From Burkholderiales bacterium (GTDB taxonomy: Bacteria; Pseudomonadota; Gammaproteobacteria; Burkholderiales; SG8-41), in NCBI GenBank assembly GCA_019746155.1, contig JAIESJ010000234.1, forward strand, positions 1 through 26,237: a stretch of 26,237 nucleotides of DNA. Direction: 5' to 3'. The notes under the pieces are model-generated. The model ran no database searches, was not told the DNA's origin, and saw only the letters and a program-made list of their open reading frames with translations. Positions 12,841 to 20,755 of the stretch are shown in pieces (position 1 is the first letter of the stretch; each line of letters starts with the position of its first letter). Position numbers and translations under genes: made by a program.

Positions 12841-15344
12841 GCAGTAAAGAGTCGGCAATAAACGATTTGCTTGCCGAGCTGAAGCAAGCAAGCTTCGTCG
12901 CGCACCGCGAAGTCGAGCAGGTGCTGCCTTCGATCCGCCATCACGGCGAGGACGTGACGCTCGCCTGGATCGACGCCTGCCGCAGGATCTTCGATTACGA
13001 TCGCGAAGCCGGCAAGGCCTTCATCCGCGGCAGCCGCGAGGCGGAAAAGGTCTCCGAAACCGTTCTGCCGTGGACCGAGCAGGCGCTGAGATTCATGCGC
13101 TGGCGCGGTTCGTGGCGCGCCCTCGAGGGTTTCATGGCCAACCTGCCGCGCGCTTTCGGCTCGCTCGGACACGCCGGCGAGCGGCGCTGGGCAGAAATCG
13201 GCTTCATGTGGTGCGCGCGGCAGATCGAAAGCGGCAATGCCTATTTCGCGACCCCGGTGCTCGACCTTTCGGGACGCCAGGGCATTGCCGGCGTCGAGCA
13301 GATCAACACACCGGCCGAGGAGTTGTTCGAGTCGCGCAAGCTGCTGCTCGGCACTTATCTCGCGGGTGCAATCCGGGTGCGCAATCTGCTCGGTGCCCAG
13401 GCCATACTGCCGTGGGCGCTGCGCGGCGCCGACATCATGCAGTCCGGGCGCGTGCGTGGCGAAGCCTACTTCCGGCTCGAGTCCGAGGAAAGTCTCGCGC
13501 TGCTGCTCGAGCATCTGCCGGGCTTCCGCCTGACCGACCGCAACCGGCTGCTGGCGATGCTGCTCAACATCTGGTATGGCGGGGGCTTCGATCTGAAGGA
13601 GAGCAGCTGGTCGCCGGAGAAGGGGCGGCCGTTCGTCGAGAGCGACGGCAACAGCCTGTTCTTCCCGGCGGTGATGCCCAACCGCGACGAGGCGGTGCTC
13701 GCCGTGCTGCACGGGGCGGGCCACATGCGCTTCGGCACCTTCGACCGGCTGGCAATGAAGGAGATGTTCAGCGAGGCCAAGGTCGATTTTCCCGACTCCG
13801 GCCCGGTGTCGTGGACGCCGATTTTCATGCGCTATGGCGACGAGGCGCTGCGCTTCCAGCTGATTTTTGATCTGTGCGAAGACCTGCGCATCGATTTCAG
13901 GATCCAGCATCTGGTGCCGAATTATCTGCAGCGCCTGCTCGCCACGGCGCACGCGACCGGCACCCGCCACCCGGAATCCGGTGCCTATTTCGATCTCGCC
14001 GTGGCGAGCATAGAGGAAGCACTCGCCGCGACCCACCCCCATGCCGTGCGCAGCAAACGATTCGGGCCGCTGCTGGATCCCGCGGCGACGGTGGCCGACG
14101 CGTTCCGCACCGCCAGCGTGATCTACAGCAACGACGAGCTGCCGCGCATCGCCGATCTCGAAGCGTTTTACGCCGCCTACCTGCCGGGGCGCGGCCCCAA
14201 CGCGACGCGGCTCGCGCATCCGCAGGAGCGCCGGGACCCGCAGCAGCAAACCCAGGCGCGGGGCGAGCAGCAGGATCAGTCCCGGGACGCGGGCGAACAG
14301 CAGGACCGGACGGCGCAGAACGCCGAGGCCGGCGATCAGCAGGATGGCCAGCAGCAGGAGGTCGCGGGCCATGGCGACAGCAGCGGCACGGCGATGCAAG
14401 CCGCGGACCGCTCGGACGCGCAGCAGCGCAGCGACGCGTCCAGGGAAAAAGGCGTGCCGTATCCGGAATGGGATTACCGCGAGGCGCGCTACAAGCGCAA
14501 CTGGAGCTGGGTGCAGGAGAAAAAGCTTGCCGAATCCAACATGGCGGAAACCAATCGTCTGATGAACCAGTATGCCGATGCGCTGAAGCGGCTGAAGAAA
14601 GCCATCCAGTCGCAGAAGCCGACGCGGCTCGCGCCCCTGCTGCGGCAGCTCGACGGCGACGACATGGATCTCAACGCGGTGGTGAGCTACGTCGTGGAGA
14701 AAAGGGCTGGGCGCTCGCCCAAGCCAGCGATCTACCGGCGGCGCGAGATGCGCCAGCGCGAGGTTGCGGTGACGCTCTTGGCCGACATGTCGACTTCGAT
14801 CATGCAGCACCTGCCGGAGGGCGGCGGGCGGCTGGTGGACCGCGTGCGCGCCGGCGTGCTGCTGTTCGCGGAGAGCATGGAAGAAGTCGGCGACAGCTAC
14901 TCGATCGCCGGTTTTTGCTCCAAGTACCGCGACAACGTCAGCTACTACACCATCAAGGATTTCGACGAGCCGCTGTCGCAGGATGTGCGCAGCCAGATCG
15001 GCGGCATGTCGGGCCGGCTCGCCACGCGCATGGGCGCGGCGATCCGCCACGCCACCGCGCGCTTCGAAGGCATAGAAAGCCGGCGCCGGCTGTTATTGAT
15101 TCTTTCAGACGGCCGTCCCGAGGACTACGACGACGGCGGCGACCGCCGCTATTTGCACGAAGACACGCGCATGGCGGTGAAGGAAGCGGTCGCCAAGGGC
15201 GTGCACCCGTTCTGCATCACCGTCGACACCATGGCCAACCAGTACCTGCCGCAGATCTTCGGCCGCGGCCACTACATGGTGCTCGACCACATCAACAGCC
15301 TGCCGAACAAGTTGCCGGAGATTTATCTGCGCCTGCGGCGGTAA
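12837..15344 (+). CDS. cbbO: CbbO-type von Willebrand factor A domain protein
   Basis: 835 residues. The ATG has AGGAAT 9-14 bases upstream and overlaps the previous short frame. The long N-terminal region is helical (LPRAFGSLGHAGERRWAEIG) and is followed by the NorD/CbbO-type central region (PNRDEAVLAVLHGAGHMRFG, QLIFDLCEDLRIDFRI). An acidic Gln-rich linker lies at about residues 461-540. A C-terminal VWA domain contains the MIDAS motif DMSTS at 650-654 and LILSDGRPEDYDD. The protein is the adaptor that recruits the CbbQ AAA+ ring to its substrate and binds Mg2+ through the MIDAS. It lies 140 bp after cbbQ, an unusually wide gap filled by the DedA-like relic. The CbbO versus NorD assignment rests on length and the linker. 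Confidence 0.82.
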   Translation: MSSKESAINDLLAELKQASFVAHREVEQVLPSIRHHGEDVTLAWIDACRRIFDYDREAGKAFIRGSREAEKVSETVLPWTEQALRFMRWRGSWRALEGFMANLPRAFGSLGHAGERRWAEIGFMWCARQIESGNAYFATPVLDLSGRQGIAGVEQINTPAEELFESRKLLLGTYLAGAIRVRNLLGAQAILPWALRGADIMQSGRVRGEAYFRLESEESLALLLEHLPGFRLTDRNRLLAMLLNIWYGGGFDLKESSWSPEKGRPFVESDGNSLFFPAVMPNRDEAVLAVLHGAGHMRFGTFDRLAMKEMFSEAKVDFPDSGPVSWTPIFMRYGDEALRFQLIFDLCEDLRIDFRIQHLVPNYLQRLLATAHATGTRHPESGAYFDLAVASIEEALAATHPHAVRSKRFGPLLDPAATVADAFRTASVIYSNDELPRIADLEAFYAAYLPGRGPNATRLAHPQERRDPQQQTQARGEQQDQSRDAGEQQDRTAQNAEAGDQQDGQQQEVAGHGDSSGTAMQAADRSDAQQRSDASREKGVPYPEWDYREARYKRNWSWVQEKKLAESNMAETNRLMNQYADALKRLKKAIQSQKPTRLAPLLRQLDGDDMDLNAVVSYVVEKRAGRSPKPAIYRRREMRQREVAVTLLADMSTSIMQHLPEGGGRLVDRVRAGVLLFAESMEEVGDSYSIAGFCSKYRDNVSYYTIKDFDEPLSQDVRSQIGGMSGRLATRMGAAIRHATARFEGIESRRRLLLILSDGRPEDYDDGGDRRYLHEDTRMAVKEAVAKGVHPFCITVDTMANQYLPQIFGRGHYMVLDHINSLPNKLPEIYLRLRR

Positions 15345-15349
15345 AGGCG

Positions 15350-15377
15350 GTGAAGGGTGAAGGGTGAAGGGTGAAAC
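15350..15377 (+). repeat. GTGAAGG heptamer repeat, 3 full units plus a variant
   Basis: Three exact GTGAAGG units (15350-15370) and a fourth, GTGAAAC, follow the cbbO stop directly. This is the same heptamer as at 22393-22476 and, in the opposite orientation, at 20721 and 22874. Confidence 0.9.
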
Positions 15378-15385
15378 AAGCCGCG

Positions 15386-15415
15386 TTGGGCATCGGTATG
15401 CGCCAAGTGTATGAT
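15386..15415 (+). promoter_or_regulatory. Possible sigma-70 promoter for vapB
   Basis: TTGGGC (15386-15391), an 18-base spacer, then TATGAT (15410-15415). Transcription would begin close to the ATG at 15423, so the antitoxin mRNA might be nearly leaderless; no Shine-Dalgarno is seen before that ATG. Weak on sequence alone. Confidence 0.35.
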
Positions 15416-15422
15416 TATTCAT

Positions 15423-15656
15423 ATGCGCACCACCTTGATCATCGACGACGACCTGTTCCGCGAGCTGAAGAAGCGCGCGGCGGAACAGCGGCGCACGCTT
15501 TCCGAGGTCACGCAGGACGCGCTGCGGCACGGTCTGCATGAACGCAAGCCGACTCGTCGGCCGAAGCCCGCAAAGCCGCCATCCTTCGCGATGGGCAAAC
15601 CGGCGGTCGATTTCTCGGGCCGGGATCAGATCTACGAGATTCTCGACCGGCGGTGA
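15423..15656 (+). CDS. VapB-type antitoxin (ribbon-helix-helix)
   Basis: 77 residues from ATG 15423. An in-frame ATG at 15411 would add four. The N-terminus MRTTLIIDDDLFRELKKRAA with EQRRTLSEVTQDALRHGL is a typical ribbon-helix-helix fold: one DNA-binding strand followed by two helices. The C-terminal part (KPAKPPSFAMGKPAVDFSGR) is the usual disordered toxin-binding tail. It would bind its own promoter and neutralise a VapC ribonuclease. Its stop overlaps the GTG of the toxin frame (GTGA), the normal vapBC coupling. The toxin, however, is largely deleted, so this is an orphan antitoxin. Confidence 0.88.
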   Translation: MRTTLIIDDDLFRELKKRAAEQRRTLSEVTQDALRHGLHERKPTRRPKPAKPPSFAMGKPAVDFSGRDQIYEILDRR

Positions 15657-15841
15657 GATTCGTCGTCAAGGAGTTCGGCAAGTCTACCGGAAACATCTTT
15701 CACGACCCGCACATCGCGGTGATCATGCGGGAGCACGGCGTGACGGAGATCATGGCCGCCGATACCGACTTCAGGAAGTTCGGCTTTTTCGCGGTCACCG
15801 ATCAAGCTTTTGACTTTTCTCCGTGGTTAAAGCAACCTTGA
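15653..15841 (+). pseudogene. VapC PIN-domain toxin with internal deletion
   Basis: From the coupled GTG at 15653 the frame gives 62 residues. MRFVVKEFGKS is followed directly by HDPHIAVIMREHGV and TEIMAADTDFRKFGFFAV. The second part is the C-terminal third of a VapC PIN domain (D-x-H-I-A-x-x-x-x-H-G, then T-x-D-x-D-F). VapC toxins are about 130-140 aa. The N-terminal Asp-containing strand (usually DANVL) and the central helices are gone, while the start and coupling to vapB remain. Two or more catalytic acidic residues are missing, so ribonuclease activity is not expected. The 3' end overlaps the start of the deacetylase gene. Confidence 0.8.
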
Positions 15842-16980
15842 TCAACGCCGTCACGCGCCGCCAGCGGCCGTACCGCAACAACCATCCGCTGGCGATTCCG
15901 CGCACGGCGCTGGCGATCGATCTGATCCGCGCCTATGGCGCGATAACCGACGATGAGTTGCTGCCGGGTCGCGTGGCGGAAGTCGAAGAGCTTGCCTGGT
16001 TCCACACCGGTGATTACATTGCGGCGCTGCAAGCGGCGGAGGCGAACGGCAGGCTGCAGGACGGGGACCGCGAACGCTATCAGCTCGGCACGGTGGAGAA
16101 CCCGTATTTCGACAATCTGTTTACCATTCCGGCGCGCGCGACCGGCGGCAGCATACAGGCGGCGGAGGAAGTGCTGAAAGGCCGCGTTGCGTTCAATCCC
16201 GCCGGCGGCATGCATCACGCGCGCGCGGGTTCGGCGCAGGGCTTCTGTTATTTCAACGATCCGGTGCTGGGAATACTCAAGCTCAGGCAGGCAGGCTGGC
16301 GTGTGTTGTACGTGGACGTCGACGCGCATCACGGCGACGGCGTCGAGCAGGCGTTCATGGCCGATCCCGAGGTGCTGACGCTGTCGCTGCACATGGATAC
16401 GACCTATGCTTACCCGTTCTGCGGCGGGCAGCTCGCCGACTGCGGCAGCGAGCAGGGCGGGCATACCACGATCAACGTGCCGTTGCCGCAGGGCACGCAC
16501 GATGCCGAGTACCGTTTGCTGTTCGATGCGGTATGGGGGCCTGCGCTGGAAAAATTCAAGCCCGACGCGGTGGTGCTGCAGGCCGGCACCGACCTGCTCG
16601 CCGCCGATCCGCTGGGCAAACTCGCGATTTCGACCGAGTGTTTCCTCGATATCGCGCAACAGATCATGGATACCGCCCCGCGCCATCCTGACGGCACGCC
16701 GCGGTTGCTGGTGACGGGCGGGGGCGGCTATCATCCGCTGCTGCTGGCGCGGGCGTGGACGGGACTATGGGCGCTGCTGTCGGGGCGCGAATTGCCCGGG
16801 GCGATTCCCGCCGTCGGCGCCGCAGCGTTGCGTAGCGCGGGGTGGCATATGGACGAGGATGAGCCGTATTTTTCGGGACTGTTTGTGTCGCGTTTCGACT
16901 ATCCTGCGCCGAAAAAAATAAATCAACAAATACAACGACTTGCGAAAGATATCCGGCGCCACCCGTATTTCCGGAAATGA
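15823..16980 (+). CDS. Class I/II histone deacetylase-like (AcuC/acetylpolyamine amidohydrolase family) protein
   Basis: 385 residues from GTG 15823. TTG 15838, overlapping the vapC stop (TTGA), is an alternative start and no good ribosome binding site decides. It is a zinc amidohydrolase that removes acetyl groups from lysine side chains or small amines. Catalytic residues are all present: tandem His131-His132 (GGMHHARAGSAQGFCYFND), Asp165, the zinc ligands Asp167 and His169 in VDVDAHHGDG, the third ligand Asp257 in AGTDLLAADP, and Tyr303 in GGGGYHP. The first ~15 residues are shorter than in many relatives (NNHPLAIPR comes at 19). The ATGA overlap with the next gene indicates one transcript. 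Confidence 0.9.
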   Translation: MVKATLINAVTRRQRPYRNNHPLAIPRTALAIDLIRAYGAITDDELLPGRVAEVEELAWFHTGDYIAALQAAEANGRLQDGDRERYQLGTVENPYFDNLFTIPARATGGSIQAAEEVLKGRVAFNPAGGMHHARAGSAQGFCYFNDPVLGILKLRQAGWRVLYVDVDAHHGDGVEQAFMADPEVLTLSLHMDTTYAYPFCGGQLADCGSEQGGHTTINVPLPQGTHDAEYRLLFDAVWGPALEKFKPDAVVLQAGTDLLAADPLGKLAISTECFLDIAQQIMDTAPRHPDGTPRLLVTGGGGYHPLLLARAWTGLWALLSGRELPGAIPAVGAAALRSAGWHMDEDEPYFSGLFVSRFDYPAPKKINQQIQRLAKDIRRHPYFRK

Positions 16981-18128
16981 AGAACACAACATTGCTGCCC
17001 GGCCATGCCACGCGCGCCGGCACCGAGGGTTACGTCAAAACCTTTGGCGCTGATCTCGCTGCCGGCCACTACAGCGATTTCCTCAACTTGCATCTGAAAC
17101 TGTCTTCGCTCGGGCTGGGCACGTTTCCCGGCGCGGCGAGCGACGAGATCGACGAGCGCTACGCCGGGATCGTGTGCCGGGCGCTTGTTTCCGGTATCAA
17201 TGTCATCGACACCGCGGCGCACTACCGCTACGGGCGTTCGGCGCGGGCGGTGGGCGAAGGGCTGCGCCGCGCGTTTGCTGAAGGTGTCGCGCGCGAGCAG
17301 GTGTTCGTGGTCGCCAAAGGTGGATTCCTGCGCTTCGATGACGGTGCGCCGTCCGATCTCGAGGCGTGGTTCGAGGCCAATGTCGCGCGCAAGGGGCTGG
17401 GCCGGCGCGACGATCTCACCGACGTGCATCTGCTCTCCCCCGGCTACATCGCACAGCAGATCGAGGACGTGCGCGCTGCGCTCGGTCTGGAGACGCTCGA
17501 CGCTTTTCTGGTCGACCAGCCCGAGGTACATATCCCGCGCGTCGGCAAGGATCAGCTCAACCGCAAGCTGCAAAGCGTGTTCACCGTGCTGGAGCAGGCG
17601 GTGAAGGAAAACAAGATCCGCTGCTACGGCATTTCGACGTTCAACGGCTTCCGCGTCGAGACCGACAACGTGCTGTTCCAATCGCTGGCCGCGCTGCAGG
17701 GCCTGGCGGAGAAGGCGGCGCAGATCGCGCAGCAGGATACACAAGCGAAACACAGCTTCAAACTCGTGCAATTGCCATTCAACCAGGCCATGCTCGAGGG
17801 CTTCACGCGCTTCAACCAGGCCACCGGCCACGGCAACGTTGCTTCCACCCTGCAGGCGGCGTTTCAGCTCAAGGTCTATGCGATGGCGAGCCACTCACTC
17901 GCCAAGGGCAGACTTGCCGGATATTGCGAGAGCGCGGTGCGCCAGGCGCTGCCGCGGCTCGCCAACGATGCGCAGCGCGCGCTGCAGTTCAACCGCTCCA
18001 CCCCCGGGCTCGGCACCGCGCTCGCCGGCATCAGCACGCCCTCGCATCTCGACGACCTGCTCGCCGTGGCGCGCACGCCGCCCATGGGCAGGGCGGATTA
18101 CCTGAAGTTGTATCAGCGGACGGAATGA
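16977..18128 (+). CDS. Aldo/keto reductase
   Basis: 383 residues, ATG overlapping the previous stop (ATGA). A TIM-barrel NAD(P)H-dependent oxidoreductase. Family marks are LGLGTFPG near the N-terminus, NVIDTAAHYRYGRSARAVGE with the catalytic Asp and Tyr, VVAKGGF with the catalytic Lys, and ENKIRCYGISTFNG. There is a His in FLVDQPEVH at the position of the fourth tetrad residue. It has an unusual N-terminal extension (about 35 residues before the barrel) and a long insertion after the active-site strand, as in larger AKR-like proteins. Substrate unknown. Co-translated with the deacetylase-like enzyme, which suggests a shared small-molecule pathway, but none is evident. Confidence 0.88.
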   Translation: MKNTTLLPGHATRAGTEGYVKTFGADLAAGHYSDFLNLHLKLSSLGLGTFPGAASDEIDERYAGIVCRALVSGINVIDTAAHYRYGRSARAVGEGLRRAFAEGVAREQVFVVAKGGFLRFDDGAPSDLEAWFEANVARKGLGRRDDLTDVHLLSPGYIAQQIEDVRAALGLETLDAFLVDQPEVHIPRVGKDQLNRKLQSVFTVLEQAVKENKIRCYGISTFNGFRVETDNVLFQSLAALQGLAEKAAQIAQQDTQAKHSFKLVQLPFNQAMLEGFTRFNQATGHGNVASTLQAAFQLKVYAMASHSLAKGRLAGYCESAVRQALPRLANDAQRALQFNRSTPGLGTALAGISTPSHLDDLLAVARTPPMGRADYLKLYQRTE

Positions 18129-18242
18129 TTGCAAGTTCCAGGTCCGGGGTTTTGAGTTTAAGGTTCTCTGCGATCCGGTTTTCAGAGAGCGGATTGTCGG
18201 GGAGAATGCAGGCTGTCGGTCAGTGATGAAAGGAGCAACCTC

Positions 18243-18743
18243 ATGATCCATACGCTGGAACAGTTCGCCGCCCAATGCCGCGATATCCTGAAAGCCGAGC
18301 CGGGCCCGTCCGGTCGCGACAAGGTCTGTGCACTGCTGAGGGACGTGCTGATGGACGATCAGTTCGTCGCCCGCCATTTCGACGAACGGACGCCGGATCG
18401 CAAGATTCTCTATGAAGACCCCGAACTGGGGTTCTGCATCCTCGCGCATTACTACAAGGGGGCGAAGGAGAGCCCGCCGCACGATCACGGCCCGTCGTGG
18501 GCGATCTACGGCCAGGTGCGCGGCGAAACCGAAATGAGCGACTATGAACTGCTGGAGCCGGCGACCGACGACAAGCCCGGCAAGGTGCGCAAGACCAGGA
18601 CCTACAAGCTCACGCCGGGCGTGGCCCATGTCTACAACGAAGGCGAGCTGCATTCGCCGCGCCGCACGGATTCGACGCAATTGATCCGCATCGAAGGCGT
18701 CAACATGGAGAAGGTGCGCCGCCTCAAGTACCAGGCGGTCTAA
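18243..18743 (+). CDS. Cupin-fold cysteine dioxygenase-like protein
   Basis: 166 residues, ATG with a strong AAGGAG upstream. The cupin metal site is visible: ESPPHDHGPSWAIYGQVRGE contains the H-x-H and a downstream Glu, and GVAHVYNEGELHSPRR supplies the later His. This arrangement and the size resemble bacterial cysteine dioxygenase/thiol dioxygenase relatives, which oxidise a thiol to a sulfinate with non-heme Fe(II). Members with PHDHG and AIYG are widespread in proteobacteria without proven substrate. The 114-bp gap upstream has only degenerate repeat-like sequence and a short CTCTG/CAGAG stem. An intrinsic terminator follows at 18772. Confidence 0.72.
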   Translation: MIHTLEQFAAQCRDILKAEPGPSGRDKVCALLRDVLMDDQFVARHFDERTPDRKILYEDPELGFCILAHYYKGAKESPPHDHGPSWAIYGQVRGETEMSDYELLEPATDDKPGKVRKTRTYKLTPGVAHVYNEGELHSPRRTDSTQLIRIEGVNMEKVRRLKYQAV

Positions 18744-18771
18744 ATCAGGTTTGGAGTCCAGGGGTCAATAC

Positions 18772-18797
18772 TCGGCCGGCCGGCGCCGATTTTTTTT
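18772..18797 (+). terminator. Intrinsic terminator after the cupin gene
   Basis: TCGGC (18772-18776) pairs with GCCGA (18785-18789) around a C/G-rich loop that can itself pair, followed directly by eight T (18790-18797). It lies 28 bp after the cupin stop, between convergent genes. Confidence 0.75.
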
Positions 18798-18829
18798 GAA
18801 CTTGAAACTTCAAACTTGAAACTTGAAAC
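18798..18829. repeat. AACTTGAA-type short tandem repeat
   Basis: Four near-copies of ACTTGAA/ACTTCAA in a row between the terminator and the lplT stop. The A/T-rich words differ from GTGAAGG but occupy the same kind of intergenic position. Confidence 0.7.
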
Positions 18830-18835
18830 GGATGT

Positions 18836-20128
18836 TTAGTGTTGCGTGTCGGCAGGGATGGCCGGCAGCCCGGTCTTGACGTTGCGTAGATGGCGCTGGC
18901 GCACCAGCGCCATGGTGACCGCGACGAACAGGCCGAACAGCACGATCACGGTATGGATCGAGAAATCGAACTTGATGAGCAGCGCGTAAATGCCGAGCAT
19001 CGCCAGGATGCTCAGGTTCTCGTTGAAGTTCTGCACCGCGATCGAGTGGCCGGCGCCCATCAGGATATGGCCGCGGTGCTGTAACAGCGCGTTCATCGGC
19101 ACGACGAAGAATCCCGCCAGGCCGCCGATCAGGACCATCAGCGGAATCGCCACGACCACGCTGCTCACGAAGTTCATCGCGATTACGATTGCGCCCATGC
19201 CGATGCCCACCGGAACCACGTCGACCGCGCGGTTGAGCGGGACGAGCTTGGCCGCGATCACCGCGCCGATGGCGATGCCGAGCGCGACGATGCCCTGCAG
19301 CACGGTGGCCTGCGACAGCGAATAGCCCAGGGCCTGCTCCGCCCACTTGAGCACGATGAACTGCAGCGTCGCGCCCGCGCCCCAGAACAGCGTCGTGGTG
19401 GCGAGCGAGATCTGGCCCAGCTTGTCGGTCCACAGCAATTTCACGCAGTGCGCGAACTCGTGAACGAGGAAAATCGGATTCTTGCTCGGCTGGCGGTGAT
19501 CGGCGCCCGTATTCGGGATATAGAGGTTGAAGGCCGCGGCGATGGCATAAAAAATGATGATGATCAGCATCGCCACCTCGGCCGCGGTGTCTATGCCGGT
19601 TTCGATGTGCGGAATGTCGATTGCGAGCAGACGGTCGGACACGGCCCGGCTGATGAGCACGCCGCCCAGCAGGGTGCCGAGAATGATCGAGGCGACGGTC
19701 AGGCCCTCGATCCAGCCGTTGGCGATCACCAGCTTCTGGTGCGGCAGATATTCGGTGAGGATGCCGTATTTCGCCGGCGAGTAGGCGGCGGCGCCGAAAC
19801 CGACGACCGCATAGGCCAGCAGCACCACGATGTATTGCGGCATGCCGGCCATTGCTGCCGCATCGTAGAAAAACATCATCAGGCAACCGGCGATCTTGAT
19901 GGTGTTGGTGATGAACATCACGCGGCCCTTGGGCATGGAATCCGCAAAGGCGCCGACGAACGCCGCAAACAGCACATACGAGATGGTGAAGAAGAACTTG
20001 AGCAGCGGCGTCATCCACTCCGGCGTGTTCATCTGCATCAGAAGCGCGATGGCGGCTACCAGCAGCGCGTTGTCGGCGAGCGACGAGAAAAACTGCGCCG
20101 CCATGATGATGTAGAAGCCGAAAGGCAT
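18836..20128 (-). CDS. lplT: Lysophospholipid transporter LplT (MFS)
   Basis: 430 residues. A major-facilitator protein with about 12 hydrophobic segments. It begins FYIIMAAQFFSSLADNALLV, where the Asn/Asp region in the first helix is typical of LplT. Other family segments are YSPAKYGILTEYLPHQKLV, ANGWIEGLTVASIILGTLLG and GFFVVPMNALLQHRG. LplT flips lysophospholipids across the inner membrane for re-acylation. In enterobacteria it is paired with aas; in many betaproteobacteria it lies near alr and radA, as here. A TATAAA-like -10 (complement of 20180-20185) lies about 50 bases upstream with no clear -35. The 64-bp gap to the gene behind it allows co-transcription. Confidence 0.92.
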   Translation of the reverse strand: MPFGFYIIMAAQFFSSLADNALLVAAIALLMQMNTPEWMTPLLKFFFTISYVLFAAFVGAFADSMPKGRVMFITNTIKIAGCLMMFFYDAAAMAGMPQYIVVLLAYAVVGFGAAAYSPAKYGILTEYLPHQKLVIANGWIEGLTVASIILGTLLGGVLISRAVSDRLLAIDIPHIETGIDTAAEVAMLIIIIFYAIAAAFNLYIPNTGADHRQPSKNPIFLVHEFAHCVKLLWTDKLGQISLATTTLFWGAGATLQFIVLKWAEQALGYSLSQATVLQGIVALGIAIGAVIAAKLVPLNRAVDVVPVGIGMGAIVIAMNFVSSVVVAIPLMVLIGGLAGFFVVPMNALLQHRGHILMGAGHSIAVQNFNENLSILAMLGIYALLIKFDFSIHTVIVLFGLFVAVTMALVRQRHLRNVKTGLPAIPADTQH

Positions 20129-20192
20129 GGGGGGATGGAACGACGGCGGGCTGATGGTGGTTATCGGTTAAACCGCCGCTTTATACCACAAT

Positions 20193-20594
20193 TTATTGAA
20201 TTTTGTCGGTTTTATTGGTGTAATGGCCTTTGAATCCCGGCGGCGCGCCCGAGGTTTGACCCAGGTAGACCCGCATGCGCAGTTGCTTGTTGACGCGCGC
20301 AACCGCGTCGTCGATGCGGAACAGATCGTAGATCGCCCATGCCGCCAATGCGGCGAGCAACACGGCGCTCAGCGCGGACTGGCCCAGCAAATATGCCGCG
20401 ATGGCCAGCAGGCTTCCCCCGCGATAGAGCCATGCGCCGCGCCGGTCCCGGAGGTAGTGCCGGTGCATGCCCAGAGGGAACAATGCCAGCAGCGCGTAGG
20501 CCGTGCCGCGCCTCCTGAGCAGCGCGGCGAGCCGGAGATTGGCGCTTTGCAGGCCGCCGCCATCGAGATCGAGTTCTGTCCAGGCTTTACTCAT
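20193..20594 (-). CDS. Small membrane protein, TM2-like, unknown function
   Basis: 133 residues from ATG (complement of 20592-20594); a GTG two codons earlier is possible. No clear Shine-Dalgarno. A polar N-terminus (SKAWTELDLDGGGLQSANLR) is followed by about three hydrophobic stretches: GTAYALLALFPLGMHRHYL, then GSLLAIAAYLLGQSALSAV and LLAALAAWAIYDLFRIDDA. It ends in a charged tail. The LGMHRHYLRDRRGAWLYR segment recalls TM2-domain proteins (short loop with G-x-H-R-F/H-Y), but the match is loose. It is divergent from the LysR gene and upstream of lplT in the same direction. Confidence 0.65.
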   Translation of the reverse strand: MSKAWTELDLDGGGLQSANLRLAALLRRRGTAYALLALFPLGMHRHYLRDRRGAWLYRGGSLLAIAAYLLGQSALSAVLLAALAAWAIYDLFRIDDAVARVNKQLRMRVYLGQTSGAPPGFKGHYTNKTDKIQ

Positions 20595-20605
20595 GCACAC
20601 TACTA

Positions 20606-20634
20606 TTGACTGATGAATTGTGGTTGAATACTAA
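20606..20634 (+). promoter_or_regulatory. Candidate sigma-70 promoter for the LysR operon
   Basis: TTGACT (20606-20611), a 17-base spacer, and TACTAA (20629-20634). The -35 is 5 of 6 to consensus; the -10 is only 3 of 6. A transcript would have a leader of about 115 bases before the ATG at 20756, which includes the CCTTCAC-type repeat. Confidence 0.4.
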
Positions 20635-20720
20635 ACCATTTTGGCCCAGGGCGAGGAGCGGGGAATGCGGGATAAAGAAGGTGTGGCGCACCGGGATTGC
20701 GTTACGCAGCCGGGATTTTC

Positions 20721-20748
20721 CTTTCACCCTTCACCTTTCACCCTTCAC
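20721..20748 (-). repeat. Heptamer repeat (GTGAAGG on the minus strand)
   Basis: Four CTTTCAC/CCTTCAC units just before the LysR start codon, the reverse complement of the GTGAAGG family. Two units carry CTTTCAC, so this copy is diverged. Confidence 0.85.
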
Positions 20749-20755
20749 TGAAAAC

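Noticed and set aside
12762..15050. Very long minus-strand open frame (762 codons) antisense to cbbO
   Set aside because: It is an antisense shadow of a high-GC gene. The plus strand has an intact VWA protein with MIDAS and a ribosome binding site; the minus frame shows no domain and is Arg/His/Ala-rich.
11848..15344. NorQ-NorD for nitric oxide reductase
   Set aside because: Possible but less likely: the VWA protein is 835 aa, longer than usual NorD, and no nor gene is nearby. Kept as an alternative in the entries.
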